From M3007 sp046160625 (GTDB taxonomy: Bacteria; Bacteroidota; Bacteroidia; Chitinophagales; Saprospiraceae): a stretch of 64,000 nt of DNA. The position numbers were made by a program, and so were the translations under genes. The number at the start of each line of letters is the position of its first letter. The first letter of the stretch is position 1. The stretch lies in NCBI GenBank assembly GCA_046160625.1, contig JBJXGZ010000044.1:1-64000 (forward strand). The letters are read 5' to 3'. This document shows, in pieces, positions 8,847 to 17,279 of this stretch. The notes under the pieces were generated by a model. The model had not been told where the DNA came from. It worked only from the letters and a program-made list of their open reading frames with translations, and ran no database searches.

Positions 8847-9965
8847 TCAATTATTCAGCATCACGGGCATCACGAGCATTAAAATATCGCGGTCGTTGCT
8901 GTTCTCTTCTACTGGCGTTAGGATGCCTGCGCGGCTGGGACTGCTAAATTCCATTTGAACTTCTTCAGAATCAAGCACTCCGAGCATTTCAGCGAGAAAG
9001 CGGGCGTTGAAGGCGATTTTCATCGGGGCACCATTGTAAGTGCAAGGAATTTGCTCGGTAGCCTCATTGGAGAAATCAAGGTCTTGAGCACTCACGGTCA
9101 GGCTTTTGTCCGTAAGCTCGAAAACTACTTGATTGGTGGTTTTGTTTGCATAAATGGCAATCCTTTTGAGCGAGTTTTGGAAATCGCTGCGGTTGGCGGT
9201 CATGTTGTTCGGGTTGTCAACGGGGATTACGGCGTTGTAATCCGGGTAACGCGCGTCAATGAGACGGCACACAAGTTTCATACCTGCGAAAGCAAAAAAG
9301 GCGTTCGCTTTGTTGAATGATATCGTTACCCCGTCACCTGCTGGGAGCGCGGTTTTCAGCAAATTGAGTGCTTTTTTGGGCACGATAAACGTGGTGCTAA
9401 CCTCCCCCGCGAGATGGTGGGTGCTGTACTTAACGAGTTTGTGCGCATCGGTAGCCACACAGGTCAGTTTGTCGTTTTCGATTTGAAAATACACCCCGGT
9501 CATTGCGGGTCGCAGTTCATCGGCAGAAGTGGCGAAGACAGTATTGTTAATGGCGTCAAGTAAGTATTTGCTGTTGATTTTTACCGTATCTACACTGTCT
9601 GGCTCAGGAATATTGGGGAAGTCCTCTCCGTTTTCGCCCGCGAGTTTGTACTTGCCGTAAGAGGACGTAATCTCGATGTTCCAGTTTTCTGGATTTACGC
9701 TAAAGGTTATGGGTTGTTGCGGAAGGGCTTTGAGCGTGTCGAGGAGTATTTTGGCGGGCACGGCCACAGAAAAATTGTCGTCAGCCAGCACCTCAATCGT
9801 AGTTGCGATGCTTGTTTCCAGGTCGGTGGCGGCGATGGTTAGTTTTTTATCTTCGATTTTGAAAAGGAAATCCTCCAAAATGGGCAACACTGGGTTGGAG
9901 CCGATGGCGCCATTGGCGATTTGGATTTGCTTGAGGAGTTCGGAAGAGGAGACGCTAAATTTCAT
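8847..9965 (-). CDS. dnaN: DNA polymerase III beta subunit (sliding clamp)
   Basis: A 372-residue clamp beginning MKFSVSSSELLKQIQIANGA. The ATG at 9965-9963 is preferred over a longer frame that adds 24 residues without homology. Three repeated clamp domains are visible: about 1-120 (NPVLPILEDFLF, AATDLETSI), 125-250 (ATSADELRPAMTGVYF, VATDAHKLV) and 250-372 (DARYPDYNAVIP, end LMLVMPVMLN). It forms the dimeric ring that tethers polymerase III to DNA. It stands alone here, away from dnaA and recF, as is common in Bacteroidota. A TACTTTTG promoter box lies about 70 bp upstream. Confidence 0.97.
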   Translation of the reverse strand: MKFSVSSSELLKQIQIANGAIGSNPVLPILEDFLFKIEDKKLTIAATDLETSIATTIEVLADDNFSVAVPAKILLDTLKALPQQPITFSVNPENWNIEITSSYGKYKLAGENGEDFPNIPEPDSVDTVKINSKYLLDAINNTVFATSADELRPAMTGVYFQIENDKLTCVATDAHKLVKYSTHHLAGEVSTTFIVPKKALNLLKTALPAGDGVTISFNKANAFFAFAGMKLVCRLIDARYPDYNAVIPVDNPNNMTANRSDFQNSLKRIAIYANKTTNQVVFELTDKSLTVSAQDLDFSNEATEQIPCTYNGAPMKIAFNARFLAEMLGVLDSEEVQMEFSSPSRAGILTPVEENSNDRDILMLVMPVMLNN

Positions 9966-10034
9966 CAAAATGCAGTGTTTGAGTTTGGGGAGGCTTGAGC
10001 GTAGTAATGCTGTTGGGCAACACCAATTTGCGAG

Positions 10035-10042
10035 CAAAAGTA
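10035..10042 (-). promoter_or_regulatory. TACTTTTG -7 box upstream of dnaN
   Basis: The minus strand reads TACTTTTG, matching TAnnTTTG, about 70 bp before the dnaN ATG. No matching -33 element is seen at the standard spacing. Confidence 0.35.
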
Positions 10043-10082
10043 GCGGATTTTAGCGGGCTATTTTTTTAAAGAAATTAACAAA

Positions 10083-10113
10083 TTGTGGAAAAAACGAGGA
10101 AAATCTACCTTTG
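10083..10113 (+). promoter_or_regulatory. Bacteroidota-type promoter, TTG-N20-TACCTTTG
   Basis: TTG at 10083-10085 and TACCTTTG at 10106-10113 are spaced by 20 nt, close to the Bacteroidota consensus TTTG-N19-TAnnTTTG. It faces the M16-like gene whose ATG is at 10196. Confidence 0.6.
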
Positions 10114-10195
10114 CGCTCTTTTTTGAGCGCGGGTTTTCAAGGAGTATGACGCCGCGGCACCAAACAACGCCAGCATTAAACACTAACAGGCAAAA

Positions 10196-11479
10196 ATGCT
10201 CAACCGTAAATCTGCCCCAGATATCTATGAAGTGCGCCATCTCGCGCTGCCGCACCCGGTGTTAAGGATGCTCGACAACGGCATTCCAGTATATGTGCTG
10301 GACTACCCCGAGCAGGAGATTGTGAAGGTGGAGGCGGTGTTCCGCGTCGGGAGGGCAGAGGAAGAAAAGCGGCTTGCATCCCGTGCTACCGCAAGACTAT
10401 TGCGGGATGGTACTTTGAAAAAATCAGGCGCGGAGATCGCAGAACATCTTGATTTCTATGGCGCAACGCTAACGATGCCCAGCAATTTGGACACCTCGAG
10501 TTTTGTTCTTTTTTCCTTAAAAAAATATGCTCACGAGGTGATCCCAACCTTTGCTGAAATGCTCCACTCGCCGTCATTTCCAGAAGATGAGCTGGAAAAC
10601 TATCGTCGCACAAGCATTCAGGAACTAATGGTCGAACTCGAAAAGGGGGAGACTGTGGCATATCGGAAAGTGACCGAACTGATTTTTGGAGAACAACACC
10701 CCTACGGTTACAATTCCATGCCTGAGGACTATGAAGCGATTCAAAGGGCTGACCTTCAGCATTTTTTCAATACCTGGTACACGCCCAACAATTGCATTCT
10801 TTTTGCCAGTGGACGTATTGACGAGGAGATATTAACCATGCTGAACCATCATTTCGGCAAACAGAACCCGGCACATTCCAGCAAACCGGGACGAATAAAA
10901 CACCCCGAACCTTTCAGGCGGAACACGAAACCTTCTACTATCCGCATTTCGCTCCCTAATTCGCTTCAATCGGCCATCAAAATTGGGCGCAAGCTTTTTG
11001 ACCGAAATCACCCTGACTACAATGGAATGGTGGTATTGAATACCGTTTTAGGAGGTTACTTCGGTTCGCGGCTGATGACCAATATTCGCGAAAAAAAGGG
11101 CTATACTTACAACATCTACTCCACCGTAGACGCATATTTGACCGATGGCTGCCTCTACATCGCTACAGAGGTCAGTCCAAAACAATCAGCCAACGCTGTA
11201 CGCGCTATTTTCCGGGAAATGAAAAAACTGCGGGAAAATCCGATCCCGGAAGAAGAGCTCAGCATGGTGCGAAACTATATTCTTGGAATGTTGCTCAACG
11301 GCCTGGATGGCCCAATCAACAGTTCCGACATGGTACGCAACCAAATTATAGAAAACCAATCGCCTGAAAAGTTTGAGGCAATGGTGCACACCATTCGTTG
11401 CATTACTGCCAATGAACTACAGGCTTTGGCACAGCAATATTTGCAATCGAAAGATTTTTGGGTGGTTACGGTGGGGTAA
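10196..11479 (+). CDS. M16-family peptidase-like protein without the zinc motif
   Basis: A 427-residue protein with the two-domain M16B layout: an N-terminal domain, then a C-terminal domain with the conserved 'GGYFGSRLMTNIREKKGYTYNIYS' region (arm recognised in the mitochondrial processing peptidase family). The expected HxxEH zinc site before the GT of the domain is RATAR here (residues 63-67), so both His and the Glu are missing. In M16B systems an inactive subunit with an intact substrate-binding arm pairs with an active one. No second M16 gene adjoins it, and no signal peptide is seen, so it would be cytoplasmic. Catalytic inactivity is inferred from the missing residues. Confidence 0.85.
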   Translation: MLNRKSAPDIYEVRHLALPHPVLRMLDNGIPVYVLDYPEQEIVKVEAVFRVGRAEEEKRLASRATARLLRDGTLKKSGAEIAEHLDFYGATLTMPSNLDTSSFVLFSLKKYAHEVIPTFAEMLHSPSFPEDELENYRRTSIQELMVELEKGETVAYRKVTELIFGEQHPYGYNSMPEDYEAIQRADLQHFFNTWYTPNNCILFASGRIDEEILTMLNHHFGKQNPAHSSKPGRIKHPEPFRRNTKPSTIRISLPNSLQSAIKIGRKLFDRNHPDYNGMVVLNTVLGGYFGSRLMTNIREKKGYTYNIYSTVDAYLTDGCLYIATEVSPKQSANAVRAIFREMKKLRENPIPEEELSMVRNYILGMLLNGLDGPINSSDMVRNQIIENQSPEKFEAMVHTIRCITANELQALAQQYLQSKDFWVVTVG

Positions 11480-11644
11480 TTGGACTTTTGTCCATAGACA
11501 GTAGACATTGCATTACAATTGGTTGATAGTTGCTAGGACATGGATTTTCAATATCTCCACTAAACCCGTCCAGCGTCCATTGGCCAACGTCAAAAATCAA
11601 AGGGTCTTAATTTTTTTTGGAAAGAAATTTCGCGAAAACCTGTG

Positions 11645-11652
11645 TAGTTTTG
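11645..11652 (+). promoter_or_regulatory. TAGTTTTG -7 box upstream of mreB
   Basis: TAGTTTTG matches TAnnTTTG about 55 bp before the TTG start of mreB. A TTTG lies upstream but about 25 nt away, which is longer than the usual spacing. Confidence 0.4.
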
Positions 11653-11706
11653 CGCACTTTTTTGTCGAAATCCGATTCGATTCACAAATTCAAATAGCCC
11701 AATACT

Positions 11707-12741
11707 TTGTTCAATCTCTTTAAATTCTTTAAACAAGAACTCGCCGTTGACCTTGGCACTGCCAATACGCTCATCATGGTAGACGATCAAGTGGTAGTAG
11801 ATGAGCCTTCTATCGTGGCTATGGATCGTGCAACCAAACAAACCATCGCTGTGGGCCATCGCGCCATGCAGATGCACGAAAAAACACACGAGAATATCAA
11901 GACTGTGCGCCCGCTCAAAGACGGGGTGATTGCGGACTTTCAGGCTGCTGAGGCCATGATTCAGGGTATGATAAAAATGGTGGGACGTCGCAGAAATATG
12001 TTCAGCCACTTAAAAATGGTCATTTGTATTCCCAGCGGTATCACTGAGGTAGAAAAACGTGCTGTGTTCGATTCTGCCGATCACGTTGACAGCAAGGAAA
12101 CCTATCTTATACATGAGCCAATGGCAGCCGCACTCGGCATTGGCCTCAATATTGAGGAGCCTATTGGCAACATGGTTATTGACATTGGTGGCGGCACTAC
12201 GGAAATTGCTGTCATTGCACTTTCGGGCATTGTGTGCGACCAAAGTATTCGCATCGCTGGCGACGAACTGACGAACGACATTATGAACTATATGAAGCGC
12301 GAGCACAACATGCTCATTGGCGAGCGCACTGCAGAACAGATAAAAATCAATGTCGGCTCGGCATTGCACGAACTAGACAACCCGCCACCTGATTATGCCG
12401 TGAATGGCCGCGACTTGATGACTGGCATCCCCAAACAAATCAAAATCGGCTACCAAGAGGTGGCATATGCGCTTGATAAAAGCATTAGCAAAATCGAAGA
12501 CGCCGTGCTCCGAGCCCTCGAACTCACTCCGCCCGAATTGGCCTCCGACATTTACAAAACCGGGCTTTACCTCACTGGTGGAGGAGCACTTCTGCGCGGA
12601 TTGGACAAACGGCTGGAATCCAAAACCAAGTTGGATGTTCATGTAGCAGATGATCCGCTTCGCGCTGTAGTGCGTGGCACTGGAATGGCACTGCGAAACA
12701 CCCAACAGTACTCATTTTTGATTGACCGCAAAAGCGTTTAA
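11707..12741 (+). CDS. mreB: Rod-shape-determining actin homologue MreB
   Basis: A 344-residue MreB. Actin-fold signatures are complete: phosphate-1 LAVDLGTANTLI, connect and phosphate-2 VIDIGGGTTEIAV, and adenosine motif LTGGGALLRGLD. MreB forms membrane-bound filaments that guide peptidoglycan synthesis. The start is TTG at 11707; the first in-frame ATG lies past the LGTANTLI phosphate loop, so the rare start is needed to keep the N-terminal FNLFKFFKQE membrane-anchor helix. It heads an mreB-mreC-mreD-mrdA operon. A long hairpin separates it from mreC. Confidence 0.96.
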   Translation: MFNLFKFFKQELAVDLGTANTLIMVDDQVVVDEPSIVAMDRATKQTIAVGHRAMQMHEKTHENIKTVRPLKDGVIADFQAAEAMIQGMIKMVGRRRNMFSHLKMVICIPSGITEVEKRAVFDSADHVDSKETYLIHEPMAAALGIGLNIEEPIGNMVIDIGGGTTEIAVIALSGIVCDQSIRIAGDELTNDIMNYMKREHNMLIGERTAEQIKINVGSALHELDNPPPDYAVNGRDLMTGIPKQIKIGYQEVAYALDKSISKIEDAVLRALELTPPELASDIYKTGLYLTGGGALLRGLDKRLESKTKLDVHVADDPLRAVVRGTGMALRNTQQYSFLIDRKSV

Positions 12742-12743
12742 TA

Positions 12744-12868
12744 GATGTATGATGTATGATGTATGATGTATGAACTATGATGTATGAGATAATAGTAATG
12801 CACCGATTTTATCTCATACATCATAGTTCATACATCATACATCATACGTCATACGTCATACATCATAG
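12744..12868. repeat. Heptamer-array inverted repeat between mreB and mreC
   Basis: The left arm (12744-12792) is an array of GATGTAT heptamers with variants. The right arm (12809-12857) is its inverse with 47 of 49 positions paired and a 16-nt loop; a further ATACATCATAGTTC follows to 12868. The repeat sits inside an operon, 2 bp after the mreB stop and 8 bp before the mreC start. A hairpin this size in the message could lower mreC expression relative to mreB or set an RNA processing point. Confidence 0.9.
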
Positions 12869-12876
12869 TTCTACCT

Positions 12877-13764
12877 ATGGGCAAGCTTCTTCAACTCCTG
12901 CTTCGAAATGGTGGCTTTGTCACCTTTCTGTTGGTAGAGATTGGATGCTTTGCTATCATGGTGAATTTCGAGACGCGACACAAGGAAATATGGGCCAATA
13001 CGACCGGGATTTTTGGTGGCCGTGCGCTTGAAAAACGCCAGATAGCTGCTGATTACTTCAGCCTTTATGAAACGGCTGACAGCCTTGCGCACATTGTGGA
13101 CAGCCTGCAAGCTCGGCTCTCAAATGCCAAACAAATGCAGGTTTCCATCCGCGACACGTTTTTCCTGGCAAACTATGATTCGCTATCGAAAACGGACTCA
13201 GTACGTCGCAAAACCATTCGCCCGCAGTACGAATTTATTACTGCGAAATCCATTAAAAATTCCATCGCAGGCACGAACAATTGGTTGATAATCAACAGAG
13301 GGAGTGTGGATGGTATCCAAGCAGATATGGCCGTTGTAAGCGCGGAAGGCATCGTGGGCATCGTACGCCATGTGGGTACCAACTTCTCCCTGGTTATGTC
13401 AATATTGCACCTGCAATCCAAAATATCCGTGGCTTTGCCAAATCAGAAAAACGCATTTGGTTCGCTAACCTGGGAAGGCGGGAATCCAAATGAGATGATG
13501 CTTCGATACATCCCTCAACACTTTATTGTCAAAGACAAAGAACCGGTGGTGACAAGCGGATATTCCCTGATGTTCCCGCAGGGTCACCCCGTTGGCAAAG
13601 TCAAGGGCAAGCCCAAGCCGGATCCCGAAAACCCCTATTTTTTGGAAATCACAGTAATCCTCAGTCAAGACATGGCAACTGTGCGTGATGTAGCCGTGGT
13701 AAAGAATCTTTTTAAAGCCGAACTAGACAGCCTTCAACTTAAGATCAGCCCCCATGAACGGTAG
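12877..13764 (+). CDS. mreC: Rod-shape-determining protein MreC
   Basis: A 295-residue MreC. It has a short cytoplasmic tail, one membrane segment (about 11-30, GGFVTFLLVEIGCFAIMV), a coiled coil (about 55-85) and the periplasmic beta domains with the typical NWLIINRGSVDGIQADMAVV and GIVGIVRHVGTNFSLV stretches. It connects MreB filaments to PBP2 and MreD. The 3' end overlaps mreD by 11 bp. The start ATG lies 8 bp beyond the hairpin array that follows mreB. Confidence 0.95.
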   Translation: MGKLLQLLLRNGGFVTFLLVEIGCFAIMVNFETRHKEIWANTTGIFGGRALEKRQIAADYFSLYETADSLAHIVDSLQARLSNAKQMQVSIRDTFFLANYDSLSKTDSVRRKTIRPQYEFITAKSIKNSIAGTNNWLIINRGSVDGIQADMAVVSAEGIVGIVRHVGTNFSLVMSILHLQSKISVALPNQKNAFGSLTWEGGNPNEMMLRYIPQHFIVKDKEPVVTSGYSLMFPQGHPVGKVKGKPKPDPENPYFLEITVILSQDMATVRDVAVVKNLFKAELDSLQLKISPHER

Positions 13765-14275
13765 CAATATCACGCCTAATATTTTGAGATTCATAGGGTT
13801 GGTAGCCGTTCAGCTGCTGCTGCTCAATCAAATGACGAACACGGTGGGGGAGTATTTCAACGTATTGCTCTACCCGCTATTTATCCTTTTTTTGCCATTG
13901 CAGCTACCTACGCCCTACCTGATATTGCTGGGTTTTGCAGTAGGTTTTACCTTGGACGCATCCCTTGGTACTTGGGGAGTGCATGCGAGCGCAGGAGCGT
14001 TCAGCGGATTTATGCGCAGCATTGCTTTCTGGCCTTTTGCACCTAAGGGCGGGTTTTCTTCCAAAGATCCAATTTTCGCCCCGGCGCACATGGGTTGGCA
14101 AACGTTCTTGCAGGGAACGGCCCTTTTCATGGCGTTCCATATTTTATGGTATTTTACGTTTAGTTATTTTGCTCCGGTCTTTGGCTGGGAGATTTTGAAA
14201 AAAACGGTGACGTCATGGGTATTCACCATGATATTTGTACCACTTTACGTTGCAATGTTCAACCCGAAGAAGTAA
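13754..14275 (+). CDS. mreD: Rod-shape-determining protein MreD
   Basis: A 173-residue integral membrane protein with about five hydrophobic segments (for example LFILFLPLQLPTPYLILLGFAVGF). Length and position between mreC and PBP2 are those of MreD, whose sequence is poorly conserved. Its start overlaps the mreC end, and mrdA begins 12 bp after its stop. Confidence 0.9.
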   Translation: MNGSNITPNILRFIGLVAVQLLLLNQMTNTVGEYFNVLLYPLFILFLPLQLPTPYLILLGFAVGFTLDASLGTWGVHASAGAFSGFMRSIAFWPFAPKGGFSSKDPIFAPAHMGWQTFLQGTALFMAFHILWYFTFSYFAPVFGWEILKKTVTSWVFTMIFVPLYVAMFNPKK

Positions 14276-14286
14276 CTATTACGCTT

Positions 14287-16290
14287 ATGAAATACGGCCT
14301 TGACCGACAGCGCAATATCCAGATCGTTTTTTTGGCTTGCTCCATTGTGTTGGTGCTACAGGCAGCCAACCTGCAGCTGCTAAATAGATCTTATGCCGAA
14401 TTGGCGGACGCTACTGCCATTGAAGAACTTACAGTGTACCCGCCCCGTGGCATTATCTATGACCGAAATGAAGAACGCATTGTGAACAATGAGGCAACGT
14501 TCGATTTGATGGTGACCTATAACCAGATGGATTTGAAGAAGATGGACGTGGCAAAGTTTTGTAGCATCTTGGGTATCAAAGAGGATGATTTCAAACGGAA
14601 TTTGGACAAGGATTGGCGGAGCGGGAAATTCTCTAAATCAGTGCCCTTTGTTTTTTTGAAAAAAATATCGCCCGAAAAAAATGCCCGGCTTTTGGAAAGC
14701 CAGTATGAATTTCCAGGCTTTTTTGTGCAAGCCCGGAGCATTCGCGGCTACCCTTTTAATGCCGGCGCACACGTATTGGGCTACATTAACGAGGTGGATC
14801 CGCGCGATATAGAGCGAAACAAGGGCAAATACCAAACTGGCGACTATATCGGAGCAGCCGGCCTGGAATTTGGTTATGAAGACTATTTAAGGGGCAAAAA
14901 AGGCATTACCAACCTGCTGCGCGACAATCTGGGGCGCATTGTCGGAAAATACAGACATGGAGAACGCGACTCGGCTGCAATAGCCGGAAAAGATTTGGTG
15001 TCGAGCATTGACATTCAGCTACAAGCTTATGGTGAAAAACTGATGGCCAATAAAACGGGAAGTGTAGTAGCCATAGACCCCAAAACAGGACAGATACTGG
15101 CCATGATTAGCGCCCCGACCTATAACCCCAATTTGTTGGTGATGACCAATGAACGCGGGCAAGAGTTCAGCCGGCTTCTCACAGACCCCCTCCGTTATTT
15201 TTTCGATCGCACTGTGATGGCTAAGTACCCACCGGGGTCCATTTTTAAAACGGTGGTTTCACTTATAGGATTGCAAGAGGGTGTAATCAATATAGATGGG
15301 GGGTTCAATTGCTCGGGAGGCTATTTCTACGCTGGCAGACTTTATAAATGCCATCATAGCGGTCACTTGAATGGTGTAGTGGATGCGCTTGCACATTCCT
15401 GTAACACTTATTACATGAACAAGTACCGCGATGAAATAGACAAGTTTGGATACAACAACCCGCAGGCTGGGCTTGATTTGTTCAACAAATACATGGTCCA
15501 GTTTGGCTTCGGTCAAAAACTTGGCATTGATTATCCCAACGAAAACCCGGGAGGTTTCCCGACTTCGGCCTACTATGACAAGTTGTATCCCAAAAACGAG
15601 GGTGGTTGGCATTCTCCTACTATTATGTCCTGCGGCATCGGGCAAGGCGAGTTGCAACTAACCACGCTGCAAATGGCAAACCTTGCAGCATGTCTCGCCA
15701 ATCGGGGCTATTGGTATCCGCCCCATTTGATCAAAGAGTTTAAAGACGGGACTCCCATCCCCGAACGCTTCTACGAAAAGCATGAGGTGGGCGTTGACCG
15801 GCGGCATTTTGAAACAGTGGTTGAGGGGATGCACCAATGTGTTGTACGCGGCACCGCTCGTATTGCGCAAGTGCCCGGTGTGGCTGTTTGCGGCAAGACT
15901 GGCACGAGCCAAAACCCTCATGGGGATGACCACTCGGTGTTTTTTGCTTTCGCGCCAAAGGAAAACCCGAAAATCGCCATTGCGGTATACGTCGAAAACG
16001 CCGGCTGGGGAGCTTCCTATGCAGCACCAATTGCCGGCTTGATGATCGAAAAAATGCTCAATGACACCATTTCTGCCGATCGTCTTTATATCGAAGAGCG
16101 CATGGTTAATGCTGACCTTACTTCTAAAATTTTGGCAAACCGGGCACAAGAAAAAATACAGGCCAAACTACCAAAGCCTAAACCTGACTCGCTCCCGGAC
16201 CCGGCTAAAATACCGACTGAAATACCGGATGCGGTGACCCAAAAGGGGGCAAAGCCACAAAACGCGAAACCACAAAACAATCGGAAGTAA
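14287..16290 (+). CDS. mrdA: Penicillin-binding protein 2 (elongation transpeptidase)
   Basis: A 667-residue class B PBP starting MKYGLDRQRNIQIVFLACS at 14287. It has a single N-terminal anchor (about 11-30), a pedestal/dimerisation domain and the transpeptidase domain. The catalytic motifs are intact: SxxK (S318-I-F-K321), SxN (S371-C-N373) and KTG (537-539). It crosslinks peptidoglycan during elongation together with RodA and MreBCD. The tail after residue 610 is charged and Pro-rich (KLPKPKPDSLPDPAK). rodA, often next in Bacteroidota, is missing; a strong terminator follows instead. Confidence 0.96.
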   Translation: MKYGLDRQRNIQIVFLACSIVLVLQAANLQLLNRSYAELADATAIEELTVYPPRGIIYDRNEERIVNNEATFDLMVTYNQMDLKKMDVAKFCSILGIKEDDFKRNLDKDWRSGKFSKSVPFVFLKKISPEKNARLLESQYEFPGFFVQARSIRGYPFNAGAHVLGYINEVDPRDIERNKGKYQTGDYIGAAGLEFGYEDYLRGKKGITNLLRDNLGRIVGKYRHGERDSAAIAGKDLVSSIDIQLQAYGEKLMANKTGSVVAIDPKTGQILAMISAPTYNPNLLVMTNERGQEFSRLLTDPLRYFFDRTVMAKYPPGSIFKTVVSLIGLQEGVINIDGGFNCSGGYFYAGRLYKCHHSGHLNGVVDALAHSCNTYYMNKYRDEIDKFGYNNPQAGLDLFNKYMVQFGFGQKLGIDYPNENPGGFPTSAYYDKLYPKNEGGWHSPTIMSCGIGQGELQLTTLQMANLAACLANRGYWYPPHLIKEFKDGTPIPERFYEKHEVGVDRRHFETVVEGMHQCVVRGTARIAQVPGVAVCGKTGTSQNPHGDDHSVFFAFAPKENPKIAIAVYVENAGWGASYAAPIAGLMIEKMLNDTISADRLYIEERMVNADLTSKILANRAQEKIQAKLPKPKPDSLPDPAKIPTEIPDAVTQKGAKPQNAKPQNNRK

Positions 16291-16294
16291 CAAA

Positions 16295-16337
16295 ATTAAA
16301 ATCCCCCGCAAACATAGTGTTTGCGGGGGATTTTAAT
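16295..16337. terminator. Strong bidirectional terminator after mrdA
   Basis: A perfect 20-bp inverted repeat (16295-16314 and 16318-16337) with a TAG loop, a GC-rich CCCCCGC core and AT-rich ends that supply U tracts in both directions. It separates mrdA from the convergent lipoprotein gene. Confidence 0.95.
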
Positions 16338-16363
16338 TTAATAAAGCATTGATTCAGTCTGTT

Positions 16364-17149
16364 TTATTTCAATTTCACTTTTGCTGCCACGGATGCTTTC
16401 TGCTTCATCTGTTCTTCGTCGAAAGGTTTTAGGTTGATGGTCAAGGTGTGCCCGTTGTCGCTGATTTCACCCAATTTGTTGTCAGACTTTTTCACCACGC
16501 GGTCAGGGAAGTGATAAATCTGCTTGTAGCTCATGTCGGCCAGGAACATTTTCACCATATCCATACTTCCTTCTTCCCCTTCTTCTTCACCACTATTATC
16601 CATCATTGCTTTTTGCATTTCTTTTCCGAGGTCGCCCGTACCGAGGCGTTCGAAACTCTTGCCTTTGAAGCGGAACACCTCTTCCACCTTGGTTTCGTAC
16701 TTGTCTTTGTTGATGATTTTGAGGGCGCGATTAAGCGAAGCCATGTCGGCAAAATCAAAAGAATAGCCAAAACTTAAGGTGCTGGTATCCTTGATTTCTA
16801 CCACGTTGGTAATGCCTTCTACACCCTGGATCGTCGAAGCTACGCTGCTCATTTGATCGCCGAGCCCCCCCATGGGGTCTTCTGCTGGAGCGGCATCTGA
16901 GGGAGGCGTGTAATCGCCCTCGCCCTGGATGGCTGTGGAGTCAGCGCCCATGTTCATAGCGGTGCTGTCCCCGCCCATGTTTTTTACCATGTCCATCATA
17001 CCCTTCATTTCGCTCATGTCGAGCGTCATTTTATAGGTACCTGAACCATTACTGCGGAATGTTGCTTCCTCAATAATATGTAGGCAACCGGTGAGCGCAG
17101 TCACGCTTATAGTAAGCACGGCGAGAAACAGATTTTTCAAATTTTTCAT
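16364..17149 (-). CDS. Lipoprotein of unknown function
   Basis: A 261-residue lipoprotein starting MKNLKNLFLAVLTISVTALTGC (lipobox LTGC). The mature part has a region rich in Met, Asp and Gly (MKGMMDMVKNMGGDSTAMNMGAD) and an acidic, Pro-rich stretch, then an alpha/beta region ending MKQKASVAAKVKLK. The N-terminal EEATFRSNGSGTYKMTLDMSEM segment resembles other exported Bacteroidota proteins with a 'GSGxYxxxxDMS' start, but no named function is known. It is convergent with mrdA. The upstream in-frame extension of 15 residues was not used because it would bury the signal peptide. Confidence 0.7.
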   Translation of the reverse strand: MKNLKNLFLAVLTISVTALTGCLHIIEEATFRSNGSGTYKMTLDMSEMKGMMDMVKNMGGDSTAMNMGADSTAIQGEGDYTPPSDAAPAEDPMGGLGDQMSSVASTIQGVEGITNVVEIKDTSTLSFGYSFDFADMASLNRALKIINKDKYETKVEEVFRFKGKSFERLGTGDLGKEMQKAMMDNSGEEEGEEGSMDMVKMFLADMSYKQIYHFPDRVVKKSDNKLGEISDNGHTLTINLKPFDEEQMKQKASVAAKVKLK

Positions 17150-17279
17150 TGAATATGAGATAGTTGTTAAATGAAACGGATTGATATCCGCCAAAATTTT
17201 GCGAAAGGTCTGATTTTTATTTCAGCCGATCTTTGTGTTTTGGACAGATTGATGCTTTTGATTCGATGGAAAGTCGTTA

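Noticed and set aside
12744..12868. Tandem GATGTAT repeats as a CRISPR or VNTR in a coding gene
   Set aside because: The heptamers lie between mreB and mreC, have an inverted copy, and no spacers.
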